From an uncultured Pseudomonadota bacterium (GTDB lineage: Bacteria > Myxococcota_A > UBA796 > CAJQPC01): 32,141 nt of DNA. Below are positions 8,893 through 17,159 of the stretch, piece by piece. The notes under the pieces were generated by a model. That model saw only the letters and a list, made by a program, of their open reading frames with translations, did no database searches and had not been told where the DNA came from. The stretch's first letter is position 1, and each line of letters begins with the position of its first letter. The position numbers and the translations under genes were made by a program. The stretch is taken from positions 1-32,141 of the forward strand of contig CAJXRZ010000075.1 of assembly GCA_913060515.1 (NCBI GenBank), given 5' to 3'.

Positions 8893-9825
8893 TCAAGGCA
8901 AGTAGGCCCACAGCTCCTGCTCGCCCCACGGGCTGCTGATCACCACCGGGTAGAAGTCCCCCACCGGCTCACCCAGCTCCTGCCACTGGGGCTGCTCCGT
9001 GCGGGCAAAAGCGACCCCGGCTGGCGCGTCCATCAGCAGGGTTCCGATTGGCAAAGTGGGCGCGCTTCCCAAGCTGCCGAAGCCGTAGCCCATTGCGCCC
9101 ATCACCACGCCGCCGCAGCGGGATCCACCCCAGCCACCGGCCCAGTTGCCGTGGTCGATGAGATCTTCGTCGGCCACCCAGGCCTCGACCGTGCCGAAGC
9201 GGGCATCCCAGCTTACCCACCAGCCCTGGCCCTCGCGGGTATCGGGATTGACCAAGTCGTTGATCCCAACATCGAACCAGGCGAATGGCTGCCCATCCAC
9301 CCCGTCCCGCAGCAGCGCGCCTTCGACCAGAGCGAAGCGGTCTCCGCTCCCCGAGTACTGCCCCCAGCGCAGGTAGACCTCGTCGGGGAAGACTTGGTCC
9401 AAGGTGTCGTGCGGGACTTGGATGGGATCCAGTCCGTCCTCGTGTGCGACCCAGAGTCCATCCATGTCCCGCCGGGTGTCCAGGCGTAGGCCCGCGGGAA
9501 AGAGCACCCCAGCGCCTTGATCCCCGACCTCCACCCACGTCTCCTGGGGCACCGCGCTGACCAAGTCCTGCCGGTCCACCCAAATCGTCCAGAGAACCCC
9601 GCTGGCAGACCAGCCCACCTGAACCTGCTCAAAGGTCCAATCCAGAGCGGCCACGCGGCTCTCCATGATCAGGCCGGTGGGCTCGCCGATGGGGTCCAGG
9701 TCATCGGGCAGAATGCGCGCGCTGCCAAGACCCTCGAGCAGGGCATAGTCGGGGACCTCGTCCACCTGAAAGAAGGGGTCGTCAAGGTCGGCGGGGGCGC
9801 AAGCGAAGAGGAGTAGAGAGAGCAT
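8893..9825 (-). CDS. Hypothetical lipoprotein
   Basis: A 310-residue exported protein of unrecognised family. MLSLLLFAC gives a lipobox-like FAC with the Cys at residue 9 and no charged residue before it. The body is rich in Trp, Gly and Asp with beta-type alternation (GLWVAHEDG, EVYLRWGQYSGSGDR, GQGWWVSWDARFG). A Gly/Trp-rich stretch HGNWAGGWGGSRCGG holds the only other Cys. No catalytic motif was identified. It is the last gene of a reverse operon, 45 bases after the M15-like peptidase gene. No clear Shine-Dalgarno is seen, so it may be read by coupling from upstream. Confidence 0.68.
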   Translation of the reverse strand: MLSLLLFACAPADLDDPFFQVDEVPDYALLEGLGSARILPDDLDPIGEPTGLIMESRVAALDWTFEQVQVGWSASGVLWTIWVDRQDLVSAVPQETWVEVGDQGAGVLFPAGLRLDTRRDMDGLWVAHEDGLDPIQVPHDTLDQVFPDEVYLRWGQYSGSGDRFALVEGALLRDGVDGQPFAWFDVGINDLVNPDTREGQGWWVSWDARFGTVEAWVADEDLIDHGNWAGGWGGSRCGGVVMGAMGYGFGSLGSAPTLPIGTLLMDAPAGVAFARTEQPQWQELGEPVGDFYPVVISSPWGEQELWAYLP

Positions 9826-9870
9826 GAAGGAGTGGACCGCGGGCAGGAGCTTCGGTTCAACAAAATGCCG

Positions 9871-11058
9871 TCAACGCGCATCATTCCAGTGGGGGTAGTC
9901 GCTCTTGAGCTTGCGCAGCCCAAAGTGCTTCTCCACCCAGGCGATGATCTCCGGCTCCATACTCAGGTCGCGGGTGTGCTCGACCCCGCTCAGGTCAAAG
10001 TCCATGCTCTCCCCATCGGGGGCATCCAGGTGGACACTGCGGGGCAGTCCCAAGGCCACCAAGTCCATTGAGGCGCCGCCGTAGTGGTTGGAGTTCCGGG
10101 CACCATTCTCCGTGGCAAAGACCACATCGTATGCGTCCTTCATCTGGCGGCCCTTCTCTACTGTGGCCTCCCAACCCTCTGGGTCGTGCCACTGGATGTC
10201 GACGTTGAGCCCCCAGGCCCCGTTGCGGTCATCCAGCATGGCCACCTGCTCCTCCACGCAGCTCTCCGTCTTGCACTTGGAGAGCACAAAGCCCCCCCAC
10301 ATCAGGTAGCCGCGGTGCTTGGAGCGCACGGTGCTGGTCACCCAGTGCTCGGCCCCTTGGTACTCCAGCTGTCGCGTCAGGCTCTCCATGCGGGCCATGA
10401 AGTCGGAGCTGGGACGGGCCTCGGCCAGGATGCGCATCAGCTCATGGCGCTCAGTGGGATTGGGGTAGCGGGCGCTCCAGGCTGGTCCCAGGATGCTGCC
10501 GTCGGGGGCGGGCTCAAAGCTCCTGGGCGGCGCCGGGGTGTCCACGTCCAGGGTCTTCTTGCCCACCGGGTAGGCCTTGACCTTGGTCTTGAAGACCTCG
10601 TCCGGGTGGATCAGGGCCCCCATCCTGCGCATGCGGCCGGCCCCAATGTCGAAGGGCTCCCCACGGCGTCCAGCGGCACCTGCCACCAGCACGTCGTCGA
10701 GGAGGAGGAGGAAGTCGGCGCAGTCCGTCGGGCGCTTCATGGCCTCGCGCAAGATGACCTCGATGGGCTCATCCGGGCTTAGATCCGCAATCGAGGTCAG
10801 GCTCTCGCCCGTGACCGGCACTCCGGCGAGCAAGATCTCCCACTCCCCAAGCTGCTCTCCCGCTGCCCTTAGCTGCTCCCGCTGCGTGCCCTCCGGCAGG
10901 ACATCCAGAGTCTTGTTGACCGCGATGGGCGCCAGGCCCACACCGGGCGGCATGGGCTCAGGCTCCTCCTGGACCTGCTGCTCGGGCTCCAGGGGCTCCT
11001 CAGCAAAGGCCAGGGAGGTGGCCAGGATCAGCAGAGAGGCAGGCAGCCAGCGGGACAT
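9871..11058 (-). CDS. Periplasmic protein with M15-like zinc peptidase motif
   Basis: A 395-residue protein with a conventional signal peptide (MSRWLPASLLILATSLAFA, then EEP). GGAG lies seven bases before the ATG. After an acidic linker and a long middle region, the C-terminal part shows a pattern like peptidase family M15 (VanY/D,D-carboxypeptidase fold). SNHYGGASMD supplies His325 and Asp332 in H-x6-D spacing, and DYPHWND supplies His390 near the C-terminus. In M15 enzymes these three ligate zinc for cleavage of peptidoglycan cross-link peptides. The first 200 residues are not recognisable. It lies 21 bases after the barrel gene and 45 bases before the lipoprotein gene. The peptidase call is motif-based and unproven; a catalytically altered relative is possible. 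Confidence 0.65.
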   Translation of the reverse strand: MSRWLPASLLILATSLAFAEEPLEPEQQVQEEPEPMPPGVGLAPIAVNKTLDVLPEGTQREQLRAAGEQLGEWEILLAGVPVTGESLTSIADLSPDEPIEVILREAMKRPTDCADFLLLLDDVLVAGAAGRRGEPFDIGAGRMRRMGALIHPDEVFKTKVKAYPVGKKTLDVDTPAPPRSFEPAPDGSILGPAWSARYPNPTERHELMRILAEARPSSDFMARMESLTRQLEYQGAEHWVTSTVRSKHRGYLMWGGFVLSKCKTESCVEEQVAMLDDRNGAWGLNVDIQWHDPEGWEATVEKGRQMKDAYDVVFATENGARNSNHYGGASMDLVALGLPRSVHLDAPDGESMDFDLSGVEHTRDLSMEPEIIAWVEKHFGLRKLKSDYPHWNDAR

Positions 11059-11079
11059 GTGGACTCCAGTAGGTGGAGT

Positions 11080-12582
11080 CTAAAACACTTCCAGAGTCAG
11101 CATCACCTTGGGGTTGGTGTAGCCCAGGGCCTCGTCCGTTCCCTCCAGGGCTGTGCGCTGCTCCCAGCCCCCGCTCAGGTCCAAGGCGGTGTTCAAGGGC
11201 ATCTCGTAGCGAAAGCCCCCCTGGAAGTCTAGGCTGCGCAAGGCCAGATCACCGGGCCGCTCCACGCCCCAGGCCCCAGAGCCGTGTACCTCTACACCGC
11301 GCACCCAGGTGGACAGGCTGCCGCCCGCTTGGTGGTGGGTGGCGGTGGGGGCCAGCCAGTGGTCGCTGAAGCTGCGCTCGTGAAAGCCGGCCACAGTCAC
11401 GCCGCGCACATCAAAGTTCAGGTCGGTGCGGCCCACCCAGCCACGCTCGGGGCCGGTGCCGTCGTCCACCCAGGCCACGCCGTAGAGCGCCGAGAGGTAG
11501 CCGTTTCCGTAGCGGCGAATGCCCGCCTTGGCCGTGAAGCTCTGGCCGCTGCTCATGGGCTGCAAGGCCAGGGCATCTTCGCTGCGCCAGCCATAGGTCT
11601 CGTAGCCGCCCTGCACCACCAGGCCCTCGTAGCCACCGAGCACGATCTCGGCGTTGACGGGCAGCCCCTCGCGCACCCGATCCAGGTTCTCGCCCTTCAC
11701 CGTGCTCTGGTTCAGCGCACCCCACGCCGCCAGGCCCAGGCGTCCGCGAACATCACCGCGCATGTCCAGAACCAGGGTGTTGCTGCCGCTGGCGTAGGGA
11801 CCGCTGACATCGGGCCAGGGGGTCAGCTGTGCGGCCTGGCGCTGGGAGTAGGCCGCGCCGCTCATGGAGAAGCTGCCCCAGTTCCAAGCCAAGCTGCCGA
11901 AGGTGTCCCAGGTTCCCAGCTCGTCGCGCTCTGGTGCTGCGGTCCACTTGGAGAGGCGGGTGCTCCCGCTCAAGGCCAGGGTCCAGCTCCGCCAGCTTGC
12001 GCTGGCGTCCATGCGTGGGGTGACGGCAAACCACAGGCTGGAGGCGGGGTCCGACTCGGCCAACAAGGCGTTGCCCTCCCAGCCCGTCTGCAGATCGATG
12101 CCGGGCGCAAAGTAGGCCCCGCGATAGCCGACCCCGTCCGAGGCCCGCGCCACCAAGTTCCACAGGCCGCCGTTGAGCTGCATGCCGTTGTCCACTGGAA
12201 CCAGGGCCACCCCGCACCCCGAGGCCTGATTGTACTGCTGCTCCGCACGGCTGAGCAGGCCGTTGAGCTCCTGGGTCGCGGTGTGAAGCGCGTATTCTGA
12301 GTCGTCCTTGAGCCCGGCCTCGTAGCGCTCGCGGGCCTGATCCGCCTGCCTGGCCAAGCGCTGCAACTCCCCGGTCTTCGGAGACAGACAGCGGGAGGCA
12401 GAGAGCTGCCTTTCCTTGTCCGCGTTCTGCTGCATCTCCTGGACTGAGGCTCCATATCCTTCGATCTGGTCCACAACCCAATCGGACCATTCACGGGCTT
12501 GCCGGTCGGCCTGCCGGTCGGAGGAGTCGGCCAGAGCTGGCGCAGCGAGCAAGAGTAGGAGGGGGGTCATGGTGCGCCTCAA
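11080..12582 (-). CDS. Outer-membrane beta-barrel with N-terminal helical region
   Basis: A 500-residue exported protein. MRRTMTPLLLLLAAPALA is a normal signal peptide and one of the few in this window with Arg residues at its start. Residues about 20-125 are polar and helical, possibly coiled coil (REWSDWVVDQIEGYGASVQEMQQ), with two Cys residues. From about 135 to the end, alternating strands and Gly/aromatic turns (GVGYRGAYFAPGIDLQTGW, GGYETYGWRSED, GFRYEMPLNTALDLSGGW) end in Val-Phe, the usual terminal signature for BAM-assembled barrels. The specific family is not recognised. It is the first gene of a three-gene reverse operon. Confidence 0.72.
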   Translation of the reverse strand: MRRTMTPLLLLLAAPALADSSDRQADRQAREWSDWVVDQIEGYGASVQEMQQNADKERQLSASRCLSPKTGELQRLARQADQARERYEAGLKDDSEYALHTATQELNGLLSRAEQQYNQASGCGVALVPVDNGMQLNGGLWNLVARASDGVGYRGAYFAPGIDLQTGWEGNALLAESDPASSLWFAVTPRMDASASWRSWTLALSGSTRLSKWTAAPERDELGTWDTFGSLAWNWGSFSMSGAAYSQRQAAQLTPWPDVSGPYASGSNTLVLDMRGDVRGRLGLAAWGALNQSTVKGENLDRVREGLPVNAEIVLGGYEGLVVQGGYETYGWRSEDALALQPMSSGQSFTAKAGIRRYGNGYLSALYGVAWVDDGTGPERGWVGRTDLNFDVRGVTVAGFHERSFSDHWLAPTATHHQAGGSLSTWVRGVEVHGSGAWGVERPGDLALRSLDFQGGFRYEMPLNTALDLSGGWEQRTALEGTDEALGYTNPKVMLTLEVF

Positions 12583-12655
12583 ACGTGGGCAGGAGCCCAG
12601 AACTTACAGGAGATCTGGCGGAAACCTGGGTAAGCTACCCGCGCACGAGGCCACC

Positions 12656-13327
12656 ATGTTTTCTTTCCCCTTCTACGCGTTGATTTGGCAGAGCTTCACA
12701 AGCTGTGGCCCCGAAGAATGCGCGGACCTGACCATCGACGTCAACGACATCCTGGAAGACCAGGAGTACCGCTGGTTGGAGCGCCGAGACGAGCGCTGGG
12801 CCTGCGAGGACGTGTGCGATGACATTGAAGAGGAGTGCCTGGACTTTGCCAACGGCATCTACATCCCGGACCCGGAGGACACGGCCCCACCGATCTTGCC
12901 GACCATCGCCGAGTGCGAAGACGAGGCCAAGGACTGCTACGAGGCCTGCCCCCAGGAGCGGGATCTGGCCAAGACCTTTGAGTACGGCTCCGGGGACTAC
13001 CCGTTGATCTCTTGGTCCGGCGGCGACATCGCCCTGCTCTCGGTTCGCATCGACTACGCCAAGGGCCTGGACGACTTCTACTGGTCCATCAAGTGCGCGG
13101 ACGAGAGCAACTGCCTGCAGAGCCCGGTCTCTTTCAAGCCCCTCAATGAAAACGACACCCTCAACGCCAACGAGCTGGAAGAAGAAGAGCCCTTCGTCAG
13201 CTTGAACGATCGGGTGGTCTACACGATCTCCGCAGGCCGGGCGAACAGCGACAACGGCTGCGCGGTGAAGAAGGAGCTGGAGCTGCCCTTCGAGTATCTG
13301 CAGGGCAAGCGCTACCAGTTTGACTAG
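12656..13327 (+). CDS. Cys-rich exported or lipoprotein, unknown function
   Basis: A 223-residue protein starting MFSFPFYALIWQSFTSC. It has an uncharged hydrophobic leader ending in a loose lipobox (FTSC), with GAGG a few bases before the ATG. The mature part is very acidic and Cys-rich (CGPEEC, CEDVCDDIEEEC, CEDEAKDCYEAC), suggesting paired disulphides. The second half is strand-like (DIALLSVRIDYAKGLDDFYWSIKCA). No family is recognised. A longer in-frame extension from 12416 runs antisense through the divergent barrel gene and is rejected. Only 73 bases separate the two divergent starts. Confidence 0.68.
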   Translation: MFSFPFYALIWQSFTSCGPEECADLTIDVNDILEDQEYRWLERRDERWACEDVCDDIEEECLDFANGIYIPDPEDTAPPILPTIAECEDEAKDCYEACPQERDLAKTFEYGSGDYPLISWSGGDIALLSVRIDYAKGLDDFYWSIKCADESNCLQSPVSFKPLNENDTLNANELEEEEPFVSLNDRVVYTISAGRANSDNGCAVKKELELPFEYLQGKRYQFD

Positions 13328-13353
13328 AGGGGGCCCCCTGGTCCCCCTTGTTC

Positions 13354-13368
13354 GGACGCTTCGCGTCC
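13354..13368. repeat. Perfect short inverted repeat (hairpin)
   Basis: GGACGC at 13354-13359 and GCGTCC at 13363-13368 form a six-base GC stem around a TTC loop, 27 bases after the stop of the Cys-rich gene. A second C-run/G-run pairing (13375-13379 with 13391-13395) follows. There is no T tract, so it would be a weak intrinsic terminator at best. It may instead be a transcript-end or mRNA-stabilising hairpin. Confidence 0.45.
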
Positions 13369-13507
13369 TCACACCCCCCGGGGTTCTTCAGGGGGCATAG
13401 ACGGAGCGAGCTTTCGAATCCTCTGGCTCGATTGAGACCAAGCTTGAGACAGTGTCTCTGACTCGGGTTCAACAACGCCAAGTGCGCGGCACGATACACC
13501 CCGGACC

Positions 13508-14881
13508 ATGGCCTCCCGCGACCTGACTACTGGCTCCATCCCCAGGCACCTGATGGCGCTTGGCGTGCCGGTCATCGGCGCGATGCTGCTGCAGTCGGTC
13601 TACGCAATCGTCGACCTGGCCTGGATCAAGCGCCTGGGTGAAGAGGCCGTCGCAGGCCTGAGCATCAACTTCCAGATCTTCTTTGTGATCCTGGCGCTCT
13701 CCCAAGTCATCGCCACAACGGCCATGGCGGACATCTCTCAGCTCTGGGGCAAGGGAGAGCGCAAGGGCGCACGAGCTGCATTCTCCAGCTTCCTGGTCGT
13801 CTCCCTGGTCCTCGGCGTGCTCACCACCGGCGGCGCCTGGCTCACAGCCGACGTCTACATCAACGCCTTCACCAGCGACCCGGCGGTCGCCGAACAAGGT
13901 CTGGCCTACTTCCAGATCAACGCCCTGACCTTCTTCTCCCAGCTCCTGCTCATCGTGCTGGGCTACGGGCTGCGCGCCAGCGGCGACTTCATCTCCCCGA
14001 TGGTGGTGATGGTCATCTCGGTGCTCACCAACCTGGCCTTGGATCCCCTGCTCATCTTCGGAATCGGAGAGTGGGAAGGCATGGGCATCGCCGGGGCCGC
14101 TTGGGCAACGGTGGCAGGCCAGTTCTTGGCCCTTGTGGTCTACGCAGGCCTGCTGATTCGGGCCCGAAGAGACGAGCTGCGCATGTCCTTCGGGGTGCCC
14201 AAGTTCAGCCCGGACTTCTTCAAGCAGCTCATCGTGCGCGGCCTCCCTGCCGGCACCCAATACCTGCTCATGTCCGCCATGCTCGGAGCGGTGCTCTACG
14301 CCATGAAGCCCCACGGGGCGGCGTACACAGCGGCCGCAGGCGGCGGCTTTAGAGTGCTCCAACAGAGCATCTTGCCCGTGGTCGCCCTGGCCTCTGCCGC
14401 GGCAGCCATGTCCGGCCAGAACATGGGCGCAGCGGCCTTCGACCGGGTCAGACTGACCTCGCGCACGGTGCTCATCTGGTGTGTGATCTACGGCGCCGTG
14501 ATCTCCGGGCTCTTCCTGCTCACCCCAGAGCTCTTCGCCTCCCTCTTCGCCCAACCTGAAGAGATGGCGGTCGCGCGCAGCTACTTTGTGTGGTCCTGGC
14601 CCATGGTCATCGGCATCTCCCTCTCCATGGGGCCCACGATGATCCTGCAGGCCCTCAAGCGCCCCATGCTGCCGCTCATCGCCGCACTGCTGCGCCTCGC
14701 GCTCATCCTCGTCGGAGTCTTTGCCTGGCTGGTGCCCGCACAAGCACCCCCAGAGTGGGTCTTTGGCCTGGTCGCGGTGACCGCCATCTTCGAGGGCGGC
14801 ATCGGGCTTGGGTTGCTGATCTGGCGCTTGAAGAAGCTTCCACAAGAATCCCCTGCACCCACGCCGGCCTTCGCGGGCTAA
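13508..14881 (+). CDS. MATE-family multidrug/organic cation efflux transporter
   Basis: A 457-residue inner-membrane protein with about 12 hydrophobic helices in two related halves, the usual MATE size. The N-terminus (LTTGSIPRHLMALGVPVIGAM, then YAIVDLAWIKRLGEEAVAGL) matches the first MATE helix pair. The second half repeats this theme around FFKQLIVRGLPAGTQYLLMS. Family members exchange sodium or protons for drugs, dyes or metabolites. The substrate cannot be inferred here. The ATG at 13508 gives the correct N-terminus although its ribosome site is weak. A small lipoprotein gene follows after 22 bases. Confidence 0.92.
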   Translation: MASRDLTTGSIPRHLMALGVPVIGAMLLQSVYAIVDLAWIKRLGEEAVAGLSINFQIFFVILALSQVIATTAMADISQLWGKGERKGARAAFSSFLVVSLVLGVLTTGGAWLTADVYINAFTSDPAVAEQGLAYFQINALTFFSQLLLIVLGYGLRASGDFISPMVVMVISVLTNLALDPLLIFGIGEWEGMGIAGAAWATVAGQFLALVVYAGLLIRARRDELRMSFGVPKFSPDFFKQLIVRGLPAGTQYLLMSAMLGAVLYAMKPHGAAYTAAAGGGFRVLQQSILPVVALASAAAAMSGQNMGAAAFDRVRLTSRTVLIWCVIYGAVISGLFLLTPELFASLFAQPEEMAVARSYFVWSWPMVIGISLSMGPTMILQALKRPMLPLIAALLRLALILVGVFAWLVPAQAPPEWVFGLVAVTAIFEGGIGLGLLIWRLKKLPQESPAPTPAFAG

Positions 14882-14903
14882 ACTGCCGTAAACGAGGCCA
14901 AAC

Positions 14904-15182
14904 ATGCTGTTTATGATGCTCCTTGGATGCTCCTGGGTTCAGGGCTGGTTCGCCGACGACGTGGCTTGCTCCGATGGCGAGTCCCAGGGATTCACCGACG
15001 GCTTCAACCACGGCCTGAACGAGTGCGAGTTCGACGACGATGTGCCCGACGCACAGCTCCTGGACTACCCCGATGCCTACGCAGCCAGCTCCTTCGTGAC
15101 TTGCTACAAAGAGGGCTACGCCTCCGGCTACCGCGACGGCGAGCTCGATGAGAGCGGCGCACCAGCGGCCGCCTGCGACTAG
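14904..15182 (+). CDS. Small lipoprotein with repeated G-[FY]-x-DG motifs
   Basis: A 92-residue predicted lipoprotein. MLFMMLLGC places the acceptor Cys at residue 9 with no positive charge before it, and GAGG lies just upstream of the ATG. The mature part is acidic and contains related units, GFTDGFNHGL and GYASGYRDGE. These short Gly-aromatic-Asp-Gly steps resemble those in small bacterial secreted proteins. Three further Cys residues could form disulphides. Function unknown. It sits between the MATE gene and the following unknown gene, with 22- and 13-base gaps, so co-transcription is likely. Confidence 0.65.
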   Translation: MLFMMLLGCSWVQGWFADDVACSDGESQGFTDGFNHGLNECEFDDDVPDAQLLDYPDAYAASSFVTCYKEGYASGYRDGELDESGAPAAACD

Positions 15183-15195
15183 GGGTCCCTAGAGC

Positions 15196-16353
15196 GTGCT
15201 GCACCCCCTACGCCCGCAGCTGGTCTCAGGGATCGGCCTGCGGCTGATTCAGGGACTCGGGCTGCTGCTGGACCACCTGAATGGCCCTGAGGTGGTCCCT
15301 TTGGGAGAAGAAGACGCGGAGCTGGCTGAGGCGGCCTACCAAGACCTGCTCACCCACGTAAACCGACTGGGACAAGTGCTGGGCACCCTGCGTATTCCCG
15401 GGCCCGCCCCTGAGAACAGCAGCGGTCTGCGCCGGCTTCGATCCAAGGCCGCTCACAGCATCCTAGAACGCCTCTCCCCTACCCAACTGAGCGCCCCTGA
15501 ACGCTTCATCGACGTGATCAGCCGCGTGCCCAAGACCCTGATGGGCCTGCCCGGTCGCTTGCTCTTGCGCCAGCACGGCCTGATCGGCGAGGCGGCCCCG
15601 GAACGCGTGCCCATCCCAGAGTTGGCCTGGGCGCCTCAGGGCAGCGAGGCTCTCGCCAGGCTTCAGGCGGCCGGGTTCGCACTGGCCAGCGGCGAACTTG
15701 AAGCGCGCTGCACCCTGGCTCAACGGGCCACCCTGGAGCTCTTGGCCATGCATCAGCTCCTGGGCCGCATTGCCCGCCAGCACCCTGGCCCGCTGCCGAG
15801 CTGTTTGGCGGACGCCGAGGCCATGGGCCGGGCAGCGTGGCGCCTCTGCTCGGAGGACCGCACGATGGGCAAGCTCTTCGGCGCAACATGGAAAGGCAAC
15901 ATCCCGCCCCTCACCGGCGAGCACTGGGCGACAGTGGATCCAGTGGCCGACCATCCCCACGGAGAGGCCCTCTGGGCCATGGCCCCCTCGCCAGATGACA
16001 AGACCGAAGGCCTGCGCCAGGCTTGCCAGGACGCCGGACTGAACGAGATGGCCAATGGCCCGGACCTCTACCCGCGGCTCTGGCTGATCGCGGGTCCCGC
16101 GATCGGCCGTCGCAAGGCCATCCTCAGCGATCCCGCCCTGGGCCCCTCCCTGCTGCCTTGGAAGCTGAGCGCCCCCCAAGAGCTGGGCCCTCGCAAGGCG
16201 CTGCCCCCCATGGAACAGCGCTTGGTGCAGCAACTCTTCGGGCTGAGCTTGGCCGGCGTCCCCAGACTGGCCTTGCCAGCGGAGCACCCTGCATGGCGGC
16301 TGCAAACGGCCGACCCATGGCTGGCACCGGGACAGTGGGCCCGGATGGGATAG
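15196..16353 (+). CDS. Hypothetical cytosolic protein
   Basis: A 385-residue protein of unrecognised family, predicted soluble. The GTG start is 13 bases after the preceding stop, with AGGGG about ten bases upstream. It is mostly helical, Leu/Ala/Pro-rich, with segments such as LTHVNRLGQVLGTLRIPGPAP, RAAWRLCSEDRTMGKLFG and PMEQRLVQQLFGLSLAGVPR. There is no signal peptide, membrane helix or obvious catalytic motif. Codon usage (G/C in third positions) and the tight gene spacing support it being a real gene. It ends 26 bases before the next coding start. Confidence 0.65.
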   Translation: MLHPLRPQLVSGIGLRLIQGLGLLLDHLNGPEVVPLGEEDAELAEAAYQDLLTHVNRLGQVLGTLRIPGPAPENSSGLRRLRSKAAHSILERLSPTQLSAPERFIDVISRVPKTLMGLPGRLLLRQHGLIGEAAPERVPIPELAWAPQGSEALARLQAAGFALASGELEARCTLAQRATLELLAMHQLLGRIARQHPGPLPSCLADAEAMGRAAWRLCSEDRTMGKLFGATWKGNIPPLTGEHWATVDPVADHPHGEALWAMAPSPDDKTEGLRQACQDAGLNEMANGPDLYPRLWLIAGPAIGRRKAILSDPALGPSLLPWKLSAPQELGPRKALPPMEQRLVQQLFGLSLAGVPRLALPAEHPAWRLQTADPWLAPGQWARMG

Positions 16354-16379
16354 ATCGCTTCTCCCGACGGAGAGCCCCC

Positions 16380-16970
16380 ATGGCCCGCACCGAGCGCAGC
16401 AAGCAAAAGGCCCGCGAGAAGGCCAAGAAGAAGAGCCAGAGCCGCAAGGACGCACGCAAGCGTCAGCACAAGTCTGCGCTCAAAGCCGTGAAGGCTCCTT
16501 TGAGCGAAGTGGCAGCCAACTGGGACTGGTCAGAGTGCTTCGCCTCCGAAGACTGGCACGACCGCGGCGCCCGAGTCCGGGCCTTTGCCGTACGTTCTCA
16601 CGAGACGGGCGCACGCACTGCGGCCATCTTCGACATCGATTTGGACCGCGGCGGTGTGGTGGGCGTGGACCTGATGCAGGGTGCCCATCCTGGCGAGATC
16701 CAGAACGAGGTGATCCGAATCTCCAGCGACAAGCCGCTGATGGTGGTCGACCCGGGCGTGGTCTTGGCACTGATCCAAGCTGCCCAACGACGGGCCCTGG
16801 ACACCGGAGCCGAGGACCACAAGGATCTGCAAAAGGCCCTGGAGATCTTCGGCGAGACCGCGCCGGACAAGATCAAAGTGCTGACGGGATCCGAGAGCGA
16901 CCCTGGGGACGATCCGGAGCCAGAGTCCGAGGGTCTCTGGACCCGTCTCAAGCGCAGCTTTGGGTCCTGA
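16380..16970 (+). CDS. Hypothetical protein with strongly basic N-terminus
   Basis: A 196-residue soluble protein. The first 35 residues are almost entirely Lys/Arg/Ala/Ser/Gln (ERSKQKAREKAKKKSQSRKD), a disordered basic tail that could bind nucleic acid; that role is inferred. The rest forms a compact alpha/beta-like domain (ARTAAIFDIDLDRGGVVGVDL, DKPLMVVDPGVVLALIQAAQ), and the C-terminus is acidic. No family is recognised. The ATG has GGAG about seven bases upstream. A longer frame from 16023 lies inside the preceding gene and is rejected. Likely co-transcribed with the genes on both sides. Confidence 0.68.
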   Translation: MARTERSKQKAREKAKKKSQSRKDARKRQHKSALKAVKAPLSEVAANWDWSECFASEDWHDRGARVRAFAVRSHETGARTAAIFDIDLDRGGVVGVDLMQGAHPGEIQNEVIRISSDKPLMVVDPGVVLALIQAAQRRALDTGAEDHKDLQKALEIFGETAPDKIKVLTGSESDPGDDPEPESEGLWTRLKRSFGS

Positions 16971-16976
16971 GCCCTA

Positions 16977-17159
16977 GTGGGCAGCCTCAAGTTTTGGCGC
17001 CCTAGCCTGCGCTGCGATGTCTGCCGCAAAATCGCGCCGCTCTCTGCGGCGAAGGCTTGGCTGATGCAGCCGGTCGGCCCCACAGACGGTCGCGGCGACG
17101 GCGGCCGCATCCACTTTCTCTGTCAGGACTGCCGGGCTCTCAGGACTCGGAACCGCTGA
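16977..17159 (+). CDS. Mini zinc-ribbon protein (two CxxC pairs)
   Basis: A 60-residue frame starting at a GTG six bases after the previous stop. It contains CDVC (residues 13-16) and CQDC (49-52), a spacing that could coordinate one zinc in a ribbon fold. The C-terminus is basic. Support comes from the Cys pairs and the tight operon-like position. Against it are the weak start context and a 20-base tail-to-tail overlap with the next gene on the opposite strand. Function unknown. Confidence 0.5.
   Translation: MGSLKFWRPSLRCDVCRKIAPLSAAKAWLMQPVGPTDGRGDGGRIHFLCQDCRALRTRNR

Noticed and set aside
13469-14905. Reverse 478-residue open frame
   Set aside because: Antisense shadow of the MATE transporter; strongly hydrophilic, low-complexity and without family motifs.
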